Below are positions 42,495 through 51,127 of a stretch of DNA of 64,000 bases, one piece after another (position 1 is the stretch's first letter; every line of letters begins with the position of its first letter). Under the pieces are notes generated by a model, which was given only the letters and a program-made list of their open reading frames with translations, was not told where the DNA came from and did not search any database. The DNA comes from DATARR01 sp034666985 (lineage in GTDB: Bacteria > Acidobacteriota > Thermoanaerobaculia > Multivoradales > UBA5704), in NCBI GenBank assembly GCA_034666985.1, contig JAXDKS010000055.1:1-64000 (forward strand). The letters run 5' to 3'. The position numbers and the translations under genes were made by a program.

Positions 42495-43052
42495 ATGAAT
42501 CCACGCAGCGTCCACCAGCTCCGCCGGACCATCACGGATGGGCAGAAACCCACCTACTTTTTCTTCTGGGGCCATCATCCGGAGAAGGACGGCAAGATCG
42601 GCAAAAGCTGCCTGAGTCACTGGTGGCCCTCCAGCTTCACCGTCGACGGCGTCACCTACGCCTCCGCCGAGCACTTCATGATGGCCGAGAAGGCACGGCT
42701 CTTCGGGGACACCGTCACGCAGGAGAAGATCATCGCCGCCAAGAGTCCCTCCGAGGCCAAGCGCCTCGGCCGCGAGATCGAGGGCTTCGACCAGGAGACC
42801 TGGAACAAGGCGCGCTTCGAGGTGGTGATCTGCGGCAACCTCCACAAGTTCGGCCAGAACAAGGACCTGCGAACCTTCCTTATGGGCACCGGCCCCCGCG
42901 TGCTGGTCGAGGCCAGCCCGCTCGATCCGCTCTGGGGCATCGGCCTCGCCTCGGACGACGTGCGCTCCCGGAACCCGGAGGAGTGGAAGGGGCTCAACCT
43001 CCTGGGCTTCGCCCTGATGGAAGCCCGGCAGCGGCTGCAAGAGGCGGCCTAG
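42495..43052 (+). CDS. NADAR family protein (YbiA-like)
   Basis: This 185-residue protein has YFFFWGHHPEKDGKIGKSCLSHWWPSSF, then ASAEHFMMAEKARLFGD and LDPLWGIGL, the core of the NADAR superfamily. Studied members remove riboflavin-pathway intermediates or ADP-ribose from modified guanine. No DarT-type ADP-ribosyltransferase is next to it, so the riboflavin housekeeping role is as likely as the repair role. Confidence 0.9.
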   Translation: MNPRSVHQLRRTITDGQKPTYFFFWGHHPEKDGKIGKSCLSHWWPSSFTVDGVTYASAEHFMMAEKARLFGDTVTQEKIIAAKSPSEAKRLGREIEGFDQETWNKARFEVVICGNLHKFGQNKDLRTFLMGTGPRVLVEASPLDPLWGIGLASDDVRSRNPEEWKGLNLLGFALMEARQRLQEAA

Positions 43053-43120
43053 TCTCCCAAAGTCATCGCCCGGCGCTGGTCCCATCTCGGGTTAAACTCT
43101 CTGCCGACGGGAGACCCGAA

Positions 43121-44650
43121 ATGAAAAGAATCGCCGCCACCCGCGCCCTCGCGCTGCTCCTCCTGACTCTCGCCGCCGCGGCGCCCATGGCGGCCCAGGA
43201 CCTCAAGTCCTTCGAGGCGAAGACCAGAGTCCACGTCCTCCCGAACGGCTGGACGTTCATCATCGTCGAGCGGCCGGTGGCGCCCGTCTTCTCCTTCGCC
43301 ACCGTCGCCGACGTCGGCTCCGCCCAGGAGGTGCCGGGGATCACCGGGCTCGCCCACATGTTCGAGCACATGGCCTTCAAGGGCACGCCCAACCTCGGCA
43401 CTCGGGACTATGAAGGCGAGAAGAAGGCCCTTGCCGCCCTGGAGGCCGCCTATCAGACCTGGCAGGCCGAGCGCGTGTCGCCACGGCCGGATCCCCAGAA
43501 GCTCGAGCGCCTGCTCGCCGACTTCAAGGCCAAGCAGCAGACGGCCGCCGGTTTCGTGGTCAAGGGCGAGTTCGACGACGTCGTCACGCGCGAGGGCGGC
43601 GTGGGCATGAACGCCAGCACCGGCGCGGACGAGACCCAGTACTTCTATTCGCTGCCCGCCAACAAGGTCGAGCTCTTCGCCTTCCTCGAGTCCGAGCGGT
43701 TCTACCACCCGGTGTTCCGCGAGTTCTACGAGGAGCGCGACGTGGTCATGGAGGAGCGGCGGATGAGCACCGAGAGCCGGCCCTTCGGACGGCTCGTGGA
43801 GCAGTTCACCAGCGCCGCCTTCGCCGCCCACCCCTATCATCAGCCCAGCATCGGCTACACCAGCGACCTCGAGTCGATCACCCTCACCGATGCGGAAAAC
43901 TTCTTCCGCACCTGGTACGTGCCGTCCCGGCTCACCACCGCCATCGTCGGCGACGTCCACGCCGAGACGCTGATCCCCCTCCTGGAGAAGTACTTCGGCC
44001 GCATCCCGGCGCGCCCGGCCCCGCCGCCGCTGCGCACCGTCGAGCCGCCGCAGACCGCCGAGAAGACGGTGGTGCTGGAGGACCCGTCGCAGCCTCTCTA
44101 CCTGGAGGCCTACCACAAGCCGGCGTCCACCGATCCGGACCAGCCGGTCTACGACGCCATCGACGACGTCCTCTCGACCGGCCGCACCTCGCGCCTCTAC
44201 CGCTCGCTGGTGCGCGACAAGAAGCTGGCGGTCGACATCGAGTCCTTCTCCGGCTACCCGGGCGAGAAGTACCCGAACCTGTGGGCCGTCCTCGCGGTGC
44301 CCGCCTTCGGGGTGACCAACCAGCAGGTGCAGGCGGCGCTGCGCGAGGAGCTCGAAAAGCTCAAGCGCGAGGACGTCACGGACGAAGAGATGGCCCGCTT
44401 CAAGGCCCGCTCCAAGGCCAGCCTCGTCCGCGCGCTGCGCAGCAATCAGGGGCTCGCCAGCAGTCTCGCCGAGTACCAGCGGCTCTACGGCGACTGGCGC
44501 GAGCTGTTCCGCTTCATCGACCGGCTCGACAAGGTGACCAAGGCCGACATCCGCCGGGTGGCCGGCGCCACGTTCCAGGAACCGAACCGTACGGTCGCCA
44601 TGATCGTCAATAAACCCGGCAACAAGCCCGATGCGCCGCAGGGGAAATGA
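43121..44650 (+). CDS. M16 zinc peptidase, catalytic subunit
   Basis: This 509-residue secreted metalloprotease has a signal peptide ending PMAAQ near residue 27 and the inverted zinc motif HMFEH in ITGLAHMFEHMAFKG. An acidic third ligand region (EERDVVMEERRMSTE) follows about 145 residues later. An insertion of about 60 residues between these elements (KKALAALEAAYQTWQAERV onward) is typical of this bacterial group. It works with the next gene, which lacks the zinc site, as a two-subunit clamp-like peptidase. Confidence 0.9.
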   Translation: MKRIAATRALALLLLTLAAAAPMAAQDLKSFEAKTRVHVLPNGWTFIIVERPVAPVFSFATVADVGSAQEVPGITGLAHMFEHMAFKGTPNLGTRDYEGEKKALAALEAAYQTWQAERVSPRPDPQKLERLLADFKAKQQTAAGFVVKGEFDDVVTREGGVGMNASTGADETQYFYSLPANKVELFAFLESERFYHPVFREFYEERDVVMEERRMSTESRPFGRLVEQFTSAAFAAHPYHQPSIGYTSDLESITLTDAENFFRTWYVPSRLTTAIVGDVHAETLIPLLEKYFGRIPARPAPPPLRTVEPPQTAEKTVVLEDPSQPLYLEAYHKPASTDPDQPVYDAIDDVLSTGRTSRLYRSLVRDKKLAVDIESFSGYPGEKYPNLWAVLAVPAFGVTNQQVQAALREELEKLKREDVTDEEMARFKARSKASLVRALRSNQGLASSLAEYQRLYGDWRELFRFIDRLDKVTKADIRRVAGATFQEPNRTVAMIVNKPGNKPDAPQGK

Positions 44651-44654
44651 GACC

Positions 44655-46094
44655 GTGATCCTTCGACGACTCCCGCTCCTCCTCCTCGCCGTCCTCGCTT
44701 TACCCGCCGCCGCCGCGACCCAGGCCACCCGCGCCGAAGATCTGCGTTACCCGCCGCTCCCCGCCTTCGACATTCCCCAGCCGGAGCGGGTGGTGCTGGA
44801 CAACGGCATGGTGGTGATGCTCCTCGAAGACCACGAGCTCCCCCTGGTGGAGGCCACGGCCCTGATCCGCGGCGGCAGCCGGCTCGATCCCGCGGACAAG
44901 GCCGGCCTCGCCAGCCTCGGCGCCGGCGTGATGCGCACCGGCGGCACGCAAGCCCAAGCGAGCGACGCTCTCGACGACTACCTCGAGAGCCGCGCCGCCT
45001 CGATCGAGGTGCGGGCCAGCGAAGACCACCTGCAGGCCTCGCTCTCCGCGCTCAAGGCGGACTTCCCCGACGTGCTCCGCGCCTTCGCCGGCGTGCTGCG
45101 CCACCCCGCCTTCGACGCCCGCAAGCTGGAGGTGGCCCGCAACCAGGCGATCTCCGAGGTGGCGCGCCAGAACGACGATCCGGGCCTGCTCCTGGCCCGC
45201 GAGTTCCAGAAGATCGTCTACGGCCCCGATTCCCCCTACGGTCGCACCGAGACCCTCCCCTCCCTGGGCCGGATCGGCCGCGCCGACCTGGTGGCCTGGC
45301 AGCGCGAGACCTTCCATCCGGACCGCATCATCCTCGGCCTGGTGGGGGACTTCCAGCGCGACGAGGCCCTGCGCCGCATCCGCGAAGCCTTCGGCGACTG
45401 GCCGAAGGGGCCGGTCTGGACGGCTCCCGACGTGCCCTACCGCAAGCAGCCCAGCCCCGGCGTCTGGTACGCCCGCAAGGACGACGTCACCCAGTCGTTC
45501 GTCATGATGGGGCACCTGGGAGGGCTGCGCAGCGATCCCGACTTCTACGCCCTGGAGGTGCTCAACCAGCTCTTCTCCGGCTCCTTCGCCTCCCGCCTGA
45601 TCAACGACGTGCGCACCCGCAAGGGGCTCGCCTACTCCGTGCAGGGGCAGATCGACAACGGCTACGACCACCCCGGCATGGCCTGGATCTTCGTCTCCAC
45701 CAAGACCCAGACCACCGGCGCCAGCATCGACGCCCTGCTGGAGGAGGCCCGCAACCTCACCGCCCAGCCGCCCACGGACGAAGAGGTGGCCAAGGCGAAG
45801 CAGGCCCTGCTGAGCTCTTTCGTCTTCAGCTACGACTCCAAGCGCGAGGTCCTGGGCCGCCAGCTCACCCTGGAGTACTTCGGCTACCCGCTCGACTGGC
45901 TGTCGCGCTACCAGGCGGCCATCGGAGCCGTCACCACCCAGCAGGTGCGGGCCGCGGCCCGCCATCTGCGGCCGGAGGACTTCGCCATCGTCGTGGTGGG
46001 CCCCTCCCAGGGGACCGACAAGCCCCTCACCGCCTACGGCAAGGTGACACCGATCGACATCGCCCCGCCGGCTCCGGCGCCTGGGAAGAAGTAG
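44655..46094 (+). CDS. M16 family partner subunit lacking the zinc site
   Basis: This protein of about 479 residues starts at GTG 44655; an ATG at 44631 overlapping the upstream gene is an alternative. The signal peptide is LPLLLLAVLALPAAAATQ. The M16 fold is evident (LDNGMVVMLLEDHELPLVEA), but where HxxEH should be it reads KAGLASLGAGVM. It retains the Arg/Tyr pair region (SFASRLINDVRTRKGLAYSVQG) needed for substrate clamping. This is the classic inactive-active pairing of M16 heterodimers. Confidence 0.9.
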   Translation: MILRRLPLLLLAVLALPAAAATQATRAEDLRYPPLPAFDIPQPERVVLDNGMVVMLLEDHELPLVEATALIRGGSRLDPADKAGLASLGAGVMRTGGTQAQASDALDDYLESRAASIEVRASEDHLQASLSALKADFPDVLRAFAGVLRHPAFDARKLEVARNQAISEVARQNDDPGLLLAREFQKIVYGPDSPYGRTETLPSLGRIGRADLVAWQRETFHPDRIILGLVGDFQRDEALRRIREAFGDWPKGPVWTAPDVPYRKQPSPGVWYARKDDVTQSFVMMGHLGGLRSDPDFYALEVLNQLFSGSFASRLINDVRTRKGLAYSVQGQIDNGYDHPGMAWIFVSTKTQTTGASIDALLEEARNLTAQPPTDEEVAKAKQALLSSFVFSYDSKREVLGRQLTLEYFGYPLDWLSRYQAAIGAVTTQQVRAAARHLRPEDFAIVVVGPSQGTDKPLTAYGKVTPIDIAPPAPAPGKK

Positions 46095-46114
46095 GAGGCT
46101 CCGAGCCATGTAGG

Positions 46115-46128
46115 AAGTACAGGTACTT
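46115..46128. promoter_or_regulatory. Dyad AAGTAC-AG-GTACTT, possible activator site
   Basis: A perfect 6-2-6 dyad lies about 95 bases upstream of the sigma-54 -24 element, the usual distance for an enhancer-binding protein. A second perfect palindrome, CCCGTCGACGGG (46167-46178), lies nearer. Binding is inferred from position only. Confidence 0.35.
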
Positions 46129-46220
46129 ACCTGTTCTTCTTACCTCCCGGGGGGCCTGCCGTGCGTCCCGTCGACGGGGTCGTTCAGCCTGAGGACGCTT
46201 TTCCGGTGTTTTTTCCTTCT

Positions 46221-46236
46221 TGGCACGTCGGTTGCT
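46221..46236 (+). promoter_or_regulatory. Sigma-54 promoter of the glycan cluster
   Basis: TGGCACGTCGGTTGCT is a full match to TGGCACG-N4-TTGCW, with GG and GC 12 bases apart. It lies in the 349-base gap after the M16 pair and about 210 bases before the first epimerase gene. Nothing else was recognised in that long leader. Confidence 0.8.
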
Positions 46237-46443
46237 TGCTTCTTACCTCAGAACGGGCGGTCCCGCTGGCACAAGAGTTTTCCGATCGGTCCCGAGAGAC
46301 ACGCGGTAAAACAGGATTCCAGCGGCTCGCCCAGAGAAACCGGATTTTCGCTGTCGTACCCCAGGCACGAAACGGGGAAAGGTGTGCAAATCACGTCGCG
46401 TGTACATGAAATCACCTATGGATATCCCCATCGGAGGGCAGGC

Positions 46444-47574
46444 ATGAGCGGACGGATCTTGATCACCGGAGGCGCGGGCTTCATCGGCTCCCATCTCGCC
46501 GATGAGCTGCTGGAGCAGGGCTACCGCGTCCGGACTCTCGACAACCTCTCGGAGCAGGTCCACGGCCCCGGGGCTTCACGGCCCGGCTATCTCTCTCCCG
46601 ACGTGGAGCTGGTGGAAGGGGACGTGCGGGACTCCGAGGCGGTGCGCAAGGCGCTGGAAGGCGTCGATGCGGTGTATCACTTCGCCGCCATGGTGGGCGT
46701 CGGCCAGAGCATGTACGAGATCGAGCGCTACACCAGCGTCAACAACCTGGGCACCGCGGTGCTGCTCGAAGCCCTGATCGAGCGGCCGGTGGAGCGGCTG
46801 GTGGTGGCCTCCAGCATGAGCATCTACGGCGAGGGGCTCTACCGCGACGCGGACGGCCAGCCGGTCACCGCCTGCGACCGCGACCGCGAGAGCCTCAAGG
46901 CCCACGACTGGGAGCTGCGCGACGGCCAGGGCCGGCCGTTGACGCCCGTGGCCACGCCGGAGACGAAGGCGCCGGTCCTCTCCTCCGTCTATGCCCTCTC
47001 GAAGTACGACCAGGAACGGCTCTGCCTGATGGTGGGCCGGGCCTACGGCATCCCCACCGTGGCGCTGCGCTTCTTCAACGTCTACGGCACCCGCCAGGCC
47101 CTCTCCAATCCCTACACCGGGGTGCTGGCCATCTTCGCCTCCCGCCTGCTCAACGGCAATCCGCCGCTGATCTTCGAGGATGGCCGGCAGATGCGCGACT
47201 TCGTCCACGTGTCGGACGTCGCCCGCGCCTGCCGCCTCGCTCTGGAGCGGCCGGAGGCGAGCGATCAGGCCTGGGGTCAAGTCTTCAACATCGGCAGCGG
47301 GCGCCAGTACACGGTGCGGGAGATCGCCCGCGCCATGGGCGAGGTGCTCGGGTGCGAGCAGATCGAGCCGGAGATCACCGGCAAGTATCGCGTGGGCGAC
47401 ATCCGCCACTGTTTCGCGGACATCACCCTCGCCCGCCGCGTCCTTGGCTATGAGCCGCAGATGCCGCTCGAGCAGGGGCTCGTCGAGCTCGCCTCCTGGC
47501 TGGAGGGGCAGGTGGCCTGCGACCGCGCGGTGGAAGCCGGCGCGGAGCTCGCGGCCCGGGGGTTGACGGTATGA
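46444..47574 (+). CDS. NAD-dependent nucleotide-sugar epimerase/dehydratase
   Basis: This 376-residue extended SDR begins ILITGGAGFIGSHLADELL, with the active-site VASSMSIYGEG and YALSKYDQERL (Tyr-Lys) and RFFNVYGTRQALSNPYTGV. It is like UDP-glucose/GlcNAc 4-epimerases and GDP/dTDP-sugar enzymes. The substrate is not assigned. The ATG follows AGGGCAGGC downstream of the sigma-54 promoter. It is coupled to the next epimerase gene by four overlapping bases. Confidence 0.87.
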   Translation: MSGRILITGGAGFIGSHLADELLEQGYRVRTLDNLSEQVHGPGASRPGYLSPDVELVEGDVRDSEAVRKALEGVDAVYHFAAMVGVGQSMYEIERYTSVNNLGTAVLLEALIERPVERLVVASSMSIYGEGLYRDADGQPVTACDRDRESLKAHDWELRDGQGRPLTPVATPETKAPVLSSVYALSKYDQERLCLMVGRAYGIPTVALRFFNVYGTRQALSNPYTGVLAIFASRLLNGNPPLIFEDGRQMRDFVHVSDVARACRLALERPEASDQAWGQVFNIGSGRQYTVREIARAMGEVLGCEQIEPEITGKYRVGDIRHCFADITLARRVLGYEPQMPLEQGLVELASWLEGQVACDRAVEAGAELAARGLTV

Positions 47575-48704
47575 GCCACAAGAAGACGATCCCGGCGCTC
47601 CCCGACATCGGCGGCACCCGCCGCGCCGGCCGCCTTGGGGAAGGGAACACGACGGTGCTCATCACCGGCGGCTGCGGCTTCATCGGCACCAACCTGGCCC
47701 ACGCCGTGGCGACCGCCGGCCGCCGCGTGCGCCTGCTCGACAACCTGTCGCGGCCGGGGGTGGAGGCGAACCTGCGCTGGCTCAAGGAGACCCACGGCGA
47801 CCGCATCAGCGTCGAGGTGGCCGACGTGCGCGACCCGTTCGCCGTGCGCCGGGCCGTGGCCGGCGTCGAGGCCGTCTTCCACTTCGCCGCCCAGGTGGCG
47901 GTGACCACCAGCCTCGCCGATCCCATGCACGACTTCGACGTCAACGTGCGGGGCACCCTCAACGTGCTGGAGGCCGTGCGCACCCAGGAGCGGCCGCCGG
48001 CCCTCCTCTTCACCTCCACCAACAAGGTCTACGGCGGCATGGAGGACGTCCCCCTGAAGCTCCGGGGGCTGCGCTACGAGCCCTGCGACCCCGGCCTCAG
48101 GGCCCGCGGCTTCGGCGAGGAGCGCCGGCTCGACTTCCACAGCCCCTACGGCTGCTCGAAGGGGGCCGCGGACCAGTACGTCCTCGACTATGCCCGCAGC
48201 TACGGCCTACGCACCGCCGTCTTCCGCATGAGCTGCATCTACGGTCCCCACCAGTTCGGCACCGAGGACCAGGGCTGGGTCGCCCACTTCCTCATCCGCG
48301 CCCTGGAGGACCGCGCCATCACCCTCTACGGCGACGGCATGCAGGTGCGGGACGTCCTCTACGTCGAGGATCTCGTCCGTGCCTTTCTGCTCGCCGAGCG
48401 CCACATTGACACCCTCGCCGGCCAGGCATTCAACATGGGGGGTGGCGCGGCCAGCACCATCTCCCTGCTGGAGCTGGTGGACCTCATCGGCGAGCTGCAC
48501 GGGGCGGTGCCCCGGATCTTCTACGAGAACTGGCGGACGGGAGATCAGCGCTACTACGTCTCCGACACCGCCCGGTTCGCGGCGGCCACCGGCTGGCGGC
48601 CGCGTGTAAACGTGCGAGAGGGCGTGGGCAACCTTTACAACTGGTTGCTGGAATCCAGGGGGCTGGCCGAGGCCCCCGTGGCGGTTGGGCGTCACGCTTC
48701 GTAA
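47571..48704 (+). CDS. NAD-dependent epimerase, CDP-paratose 2-epimerase-like
   Basis: This 377-residue extended SDR has VLITGGCGFIGTNLAHAV and an active-site TSTNKVYGGMED with PYGCSKGAADQYVLDYA. The S-T-N-K-V-Y-G pattern is typical of CDP-tyvelose/paratose epimerases. YGPHQFGTEDQGWVAHFLIRAL also agrees with that group. It has an N-terminal extension of about 25 residues before the Rossmann strand. It probably supplies an unusual sugar to the four glycosyltransferases that follow. Confidence 0.85.
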   Translation: MSHKKTIPALPDIGGTRRAGRLGEGNTTVLITGGCGFIGTNLAHAVATAGRRVRLLDNLSRPGVEANLRWLKETHGDRISVEVADVRDPFAVRRAVAGVEAVFHFAAQVAVTTSLADPMHDFDVNVRGTLNVLEAVRTQERPPALLFTSTNKVYGGMEDVPLKLRGLRYEPCDPGLRARGFGEERRLDFHSPYGCSKGAADQYVLDYARSYGLRTAVFRMSCIYGPHQFGTEDQGWVAHFLIRALEDRAITLYGDGMQVRDVLYVEDLVRAFLLAERHIDTLAGQAFNMGGGAASTISLLELVDLIGELHGAVPRIFYENWRTGDQRYYVSDTARFAAATGWRPRVNVREGVGNLYNWLLESRGLAEAPVAVGRHAS

Positions 48705-48782
48705 ACCTCCTGAGGGGGCGGTCCGAGGGGACCGCCGCCGCGAATTCCGGGATTCGGTGCGCCGGCCGATGTCTGCCGGCCA

Positions 48783-48798
48783 CGGCACGAATCTTGGA
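48783..48798 (+). promoter_or_regulatory. Degenerate sigma-54-like element
   Basis: CGGCACGAATCTTGGA keeps the -24/-12 spacing but has TTGG instead of TTGC and C at the first position. It lies about 50 bases before the first glycosyltransferase and may be a weak internal promoter or chance. Confidence 0.25.
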
Positions 48799-48846
48799 TG
48801 AATTCGCCCGCAAGAGGCTTCTCGTTGGGCCCAGGAGGGGACCTGC

Positions 48847-49983
48847 ATGACTGACTATCCACTGCCCCGCAAGGTCTTGATGACCGCGGATACGATGGGC
48901 GGCGTCTGGACCTACGCCGTCGATCTCGCGTTCGGCCTCACCGAGCGCGGCGTCGACGTCGCCCTGGCGACCATGGGCGCCCCGCTGAACGACTCGCAGC
49001 GCGAGAAGGTGGACCGCATTCCCCGGCTCAAGGTGTTCGAGAGCACCTTCAAGCTGGAATGGATGGAGGATCCCTGGCGCGACGTGGAGAAGGCCGGGGA
49101 GTGGCTCCTGGGGCTGGAGGAGCGTATCGGTCCCGACGTCATCCACCTCAACGGCTACGCCCACGGTGGGCTGCCGTGGAACGCTCCCAAGGTGATGGTG
49201 GGGCACTCCTGCGTCCTCTCCTGGTGGCGGGCGGTCAAGGGTGAGATCGCCCCTGAGGACTACGACCGCTATGCCACCGAGGTCGCCGCCGGGCTCGACG
49301 CGGCGGACCTGGTGATCGCGCCCTCCGAGTCCATGCTCGCCTCTCTCGGCCAGCACTACGGCACGCCCCGCCGCTCGCGGGTGATCTACAACGGCCGCGA
49401 CGCGAAGGTCTTCAAGCCCGGCGCCAAGGAGCCCATCGTCTTCGCCGCCGGCCGCCTGTGGGACGAGGCCAAGAACCTCGAGGCCCTGGAGAAGGTCGCG
49501 CCGCGCCTCCCCTGGCCCGTGTTCGTGGCCGGCGAGAACCACCATCCGGACGGCGGCGAGACCCGCCCGCACCACACCCGGCTGCTCGGCCGGCTCTCCC
49601 CCCGGGCGCTCGGCGCCTGGCTCGGCCGCGCCTCCATCTACTGCCTGCCGGCGCGCTACGAGCCCTTCGGCCTCTCCATCCTGGAGGCCGCCCTCTCCGG
49701 CTGCGCCCTGGTGCTGGGCGACATCCCCAGCCTGCGGGAGATCTGGCGCCATCGCGCGGTCTTCGTGCCGCCGGACGACCCCGAGGCCCTGGCGGACGCG
49801 CTGCAGCGGCTGATCGACGATCCGGACCGCCGGTCGTCCCTCGCCGCCGGCTCACGCGCCCGGGCCCTGCAGCTCACGCCCGACAAGATGGTCGAGGCCT
49901 ACCTCGCGGCCTACGGCGAGGTCCTGGCGGAGCGTACCGGCCTCCTGGACGACACGGCGTCGGGTTATCCCGTGGCGGTTTGA
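48847..49983 (+). CDS. Glycosyltransferase family 4 protein
   Basis: This 378-residue GT-B enzyme has N-terminal MTADTMGGVWTYAVDLAFGL, acceptor-side DVIHLNGYAHGGLPW, donor-side IVFAAGRLWDEAKNLEAL and the GT4 signature YCLPARYEPFGLSILEAALSGCALV with the conserved E-x7-E. It transfers a sugar from a nucleotide donor at the inner face of the membrane. It is the first of four consecutive transferases. The donor is unknown. Confidence 0.88.
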   Translation: MTDYPLPRKVLMTADTMGGVWTYAVDLAFGLTERGVDVALATMGAPLNDSQREKVDRIPRLKVFESTFKLEWMEDPWRDVEKAGEWLLGLEERIGPDVIHLNGYAHGGLPWNAPKVMVGHSCVLSWWRAVKGEIAPEDYDRYATEVAAGLDAADLVIAPSESMLASLGQHYGTPRRSRVIYNGRDAKVFKPGAKEPIVFAAGRLWDEAKNLEALEKVAPRLPWPVFVAGENHHPDGGETRPHHTRLLGRLSPRALGAWLGRASIYCLPARYEPFGLSILEAALSGCALVLGDIPSLREIWRHRAVFVPPDDPEALADALQRLIDDPDRRSSLAAGSRARALQLTPDKMVEAYLAAYGEVLAERTGLLDDTASGYPVAV

Positions 49984-49993
49984 CCGGGCGCCA

Positions 49994-51127
49994 ATGCGCA
50001 TCGCGTTCTTCGTCCACTCGCTGCTGTCGGACTGGAACCACGGCAACGCCCATTTCCTGCGCGGCGTGGCCAGCGAGCTGATCTCGCGCGGCCATGACGT
50101 GCGGGTCTTCGAGCCGCGGGACGCCTGGAGCCTGCAGAACCTCCTCGCCGACCACGGTGAATCGGCTCTCGCCGGCTTCCATGCCGCCTATCCCACGCTG
50201 ACCAGTCAGCGGTACGACCTCGAAACCCTGGACCTGGATCGCGCCCTCGACGGCGCCGACCTGGTGATCGTCCACGAGTGGAACGACCACGGCCTGGTGC
50301 GCCGCATCGGCCGCCATCGCCGCGACGGCGGCCGCTACCGCCTCCTCTTCCACGACACCCACCACCGCTCGGTGACCGCGCCCGAGACCATGGCCGCCTA
50401 CGACCTGTCCGACTACAACGGCGTGCTGGCCTTCGGCAACGTGGTCCGCGACCTCTACCTGCGGCGCGGCTGGGCGCAGCGGGCCTGGACCTGGCATGAG
50501 GCCGCCGACACCCGCGTCTTCCATCCCGGGGGCGTCGAGGACCGGGAGGGCGACCTGGTGTGGATCGGCAACTGGGGGGACGACGAGCGCACGGCCGAGC
50601 TGCACGAGTACCTCATCGGCCCGGTGCGGGAGCTGGGGCTCTTCGCCCGCGTCCACGGCGTGCGGTATCCCGAGTCCGGGCGGCGGGCCCTGGCCGAGGC
50701 GGGCATCGACTACGCCGGCTGGCTGCCCAATTACGAGGTGCCGCGGGCCTTTGCCCGCTTCGCCGTCACCGTCCACGTGCCGCGCCGGCCCTACGTCGAG
50801 GCCCTGCCCGGCATCCCCACCATCCGGCCGTTCGAGGCCCTGGCCTGCGGCATCCCCCTGGTCTCGGCTCCCTGGGACGACGCCGAGGGGCTCTTCCGTC
50901 CGGGGCAGGACTACCTGGTGGCGCACAACGGCGAAGAGATGAAGCTCCTGCTTCGCGACCTGCTGCACGACCCGGCGATGGCGGCCGGGATCGCCCGTTC
51001 GGGGCGCGAGACGATCCTGAACCGACACACCTGCGCCCACCGCGTGGACGAGCTGCTGGCCATCGACCGCCAGCTTCGCGGCACGTCCCCCCAGGCCGGC
51101 GTCTCTCTGGAGGTGGGGCTGCCATGA
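49994..51127 (+). CDS. CgeB-like glycosyltransferase 1
   Basis: This 377-residue GT-B protein has MRIAFFVHSLLSDWNHGNAHFLRGVASELI, a middle VHVPRRPYVEALPGIPTIRPFEALACGIPLVSAPW and C-terminal TCAHRVDELL. The RPFEALACGIPLV line and the His-Thr-x-x-His-Arg tail are typical of CgeB/glycosyltransferase 4-like proteins. It follows the previous gene after 10 bases and overlaps the next by four. Confidence 0.82.
   Translation: MRIAFFVHSLLSDWNHGNAHFLRGVASELISRGHDVRVFEPRDAWSLQNLLADHGESALAGFHAAYPTLTSQRYDLETLDLDRALDGADLVIVHEWNDHGLVRRIGRHRRDGGRYRLLFHDTHHRSVTAPETMAAYDLSDYNGVLAFGNVVRDLYLRRGWAQRAWTWHEAADTRVFHPGGVEDREGDLVWIGNWGDDERTAELHEYLIGPVRELGLFARVHGVRYPESGRRALAEAGIDYAGWLPNYEVPRAFARFAVTVHVPRRPYVEALPGIPTIRPFEALACGIPLVSAPWDDAEGLFRPGQDYLVAHNGEEMKLLLRDLLHDPAMAAGIARSGRETILNRHTCAHRVDELLAIDRQLRGTSPQAGVSLEVGLP

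Noticed and set aside
46265..46282. Second TGGCAC in the glycan-cluster leader as another sigma-54 promoter
   Set aside because: The -12 position reads TTTTCC rather than TTGC, so the essential GC is missing.
46240..46443. Cyclic-di-GMP or other riboswitch in the long leader
   Set aside because: No conserved riboswitch core sequence could be recognised by eye; a covariance search would be needed.
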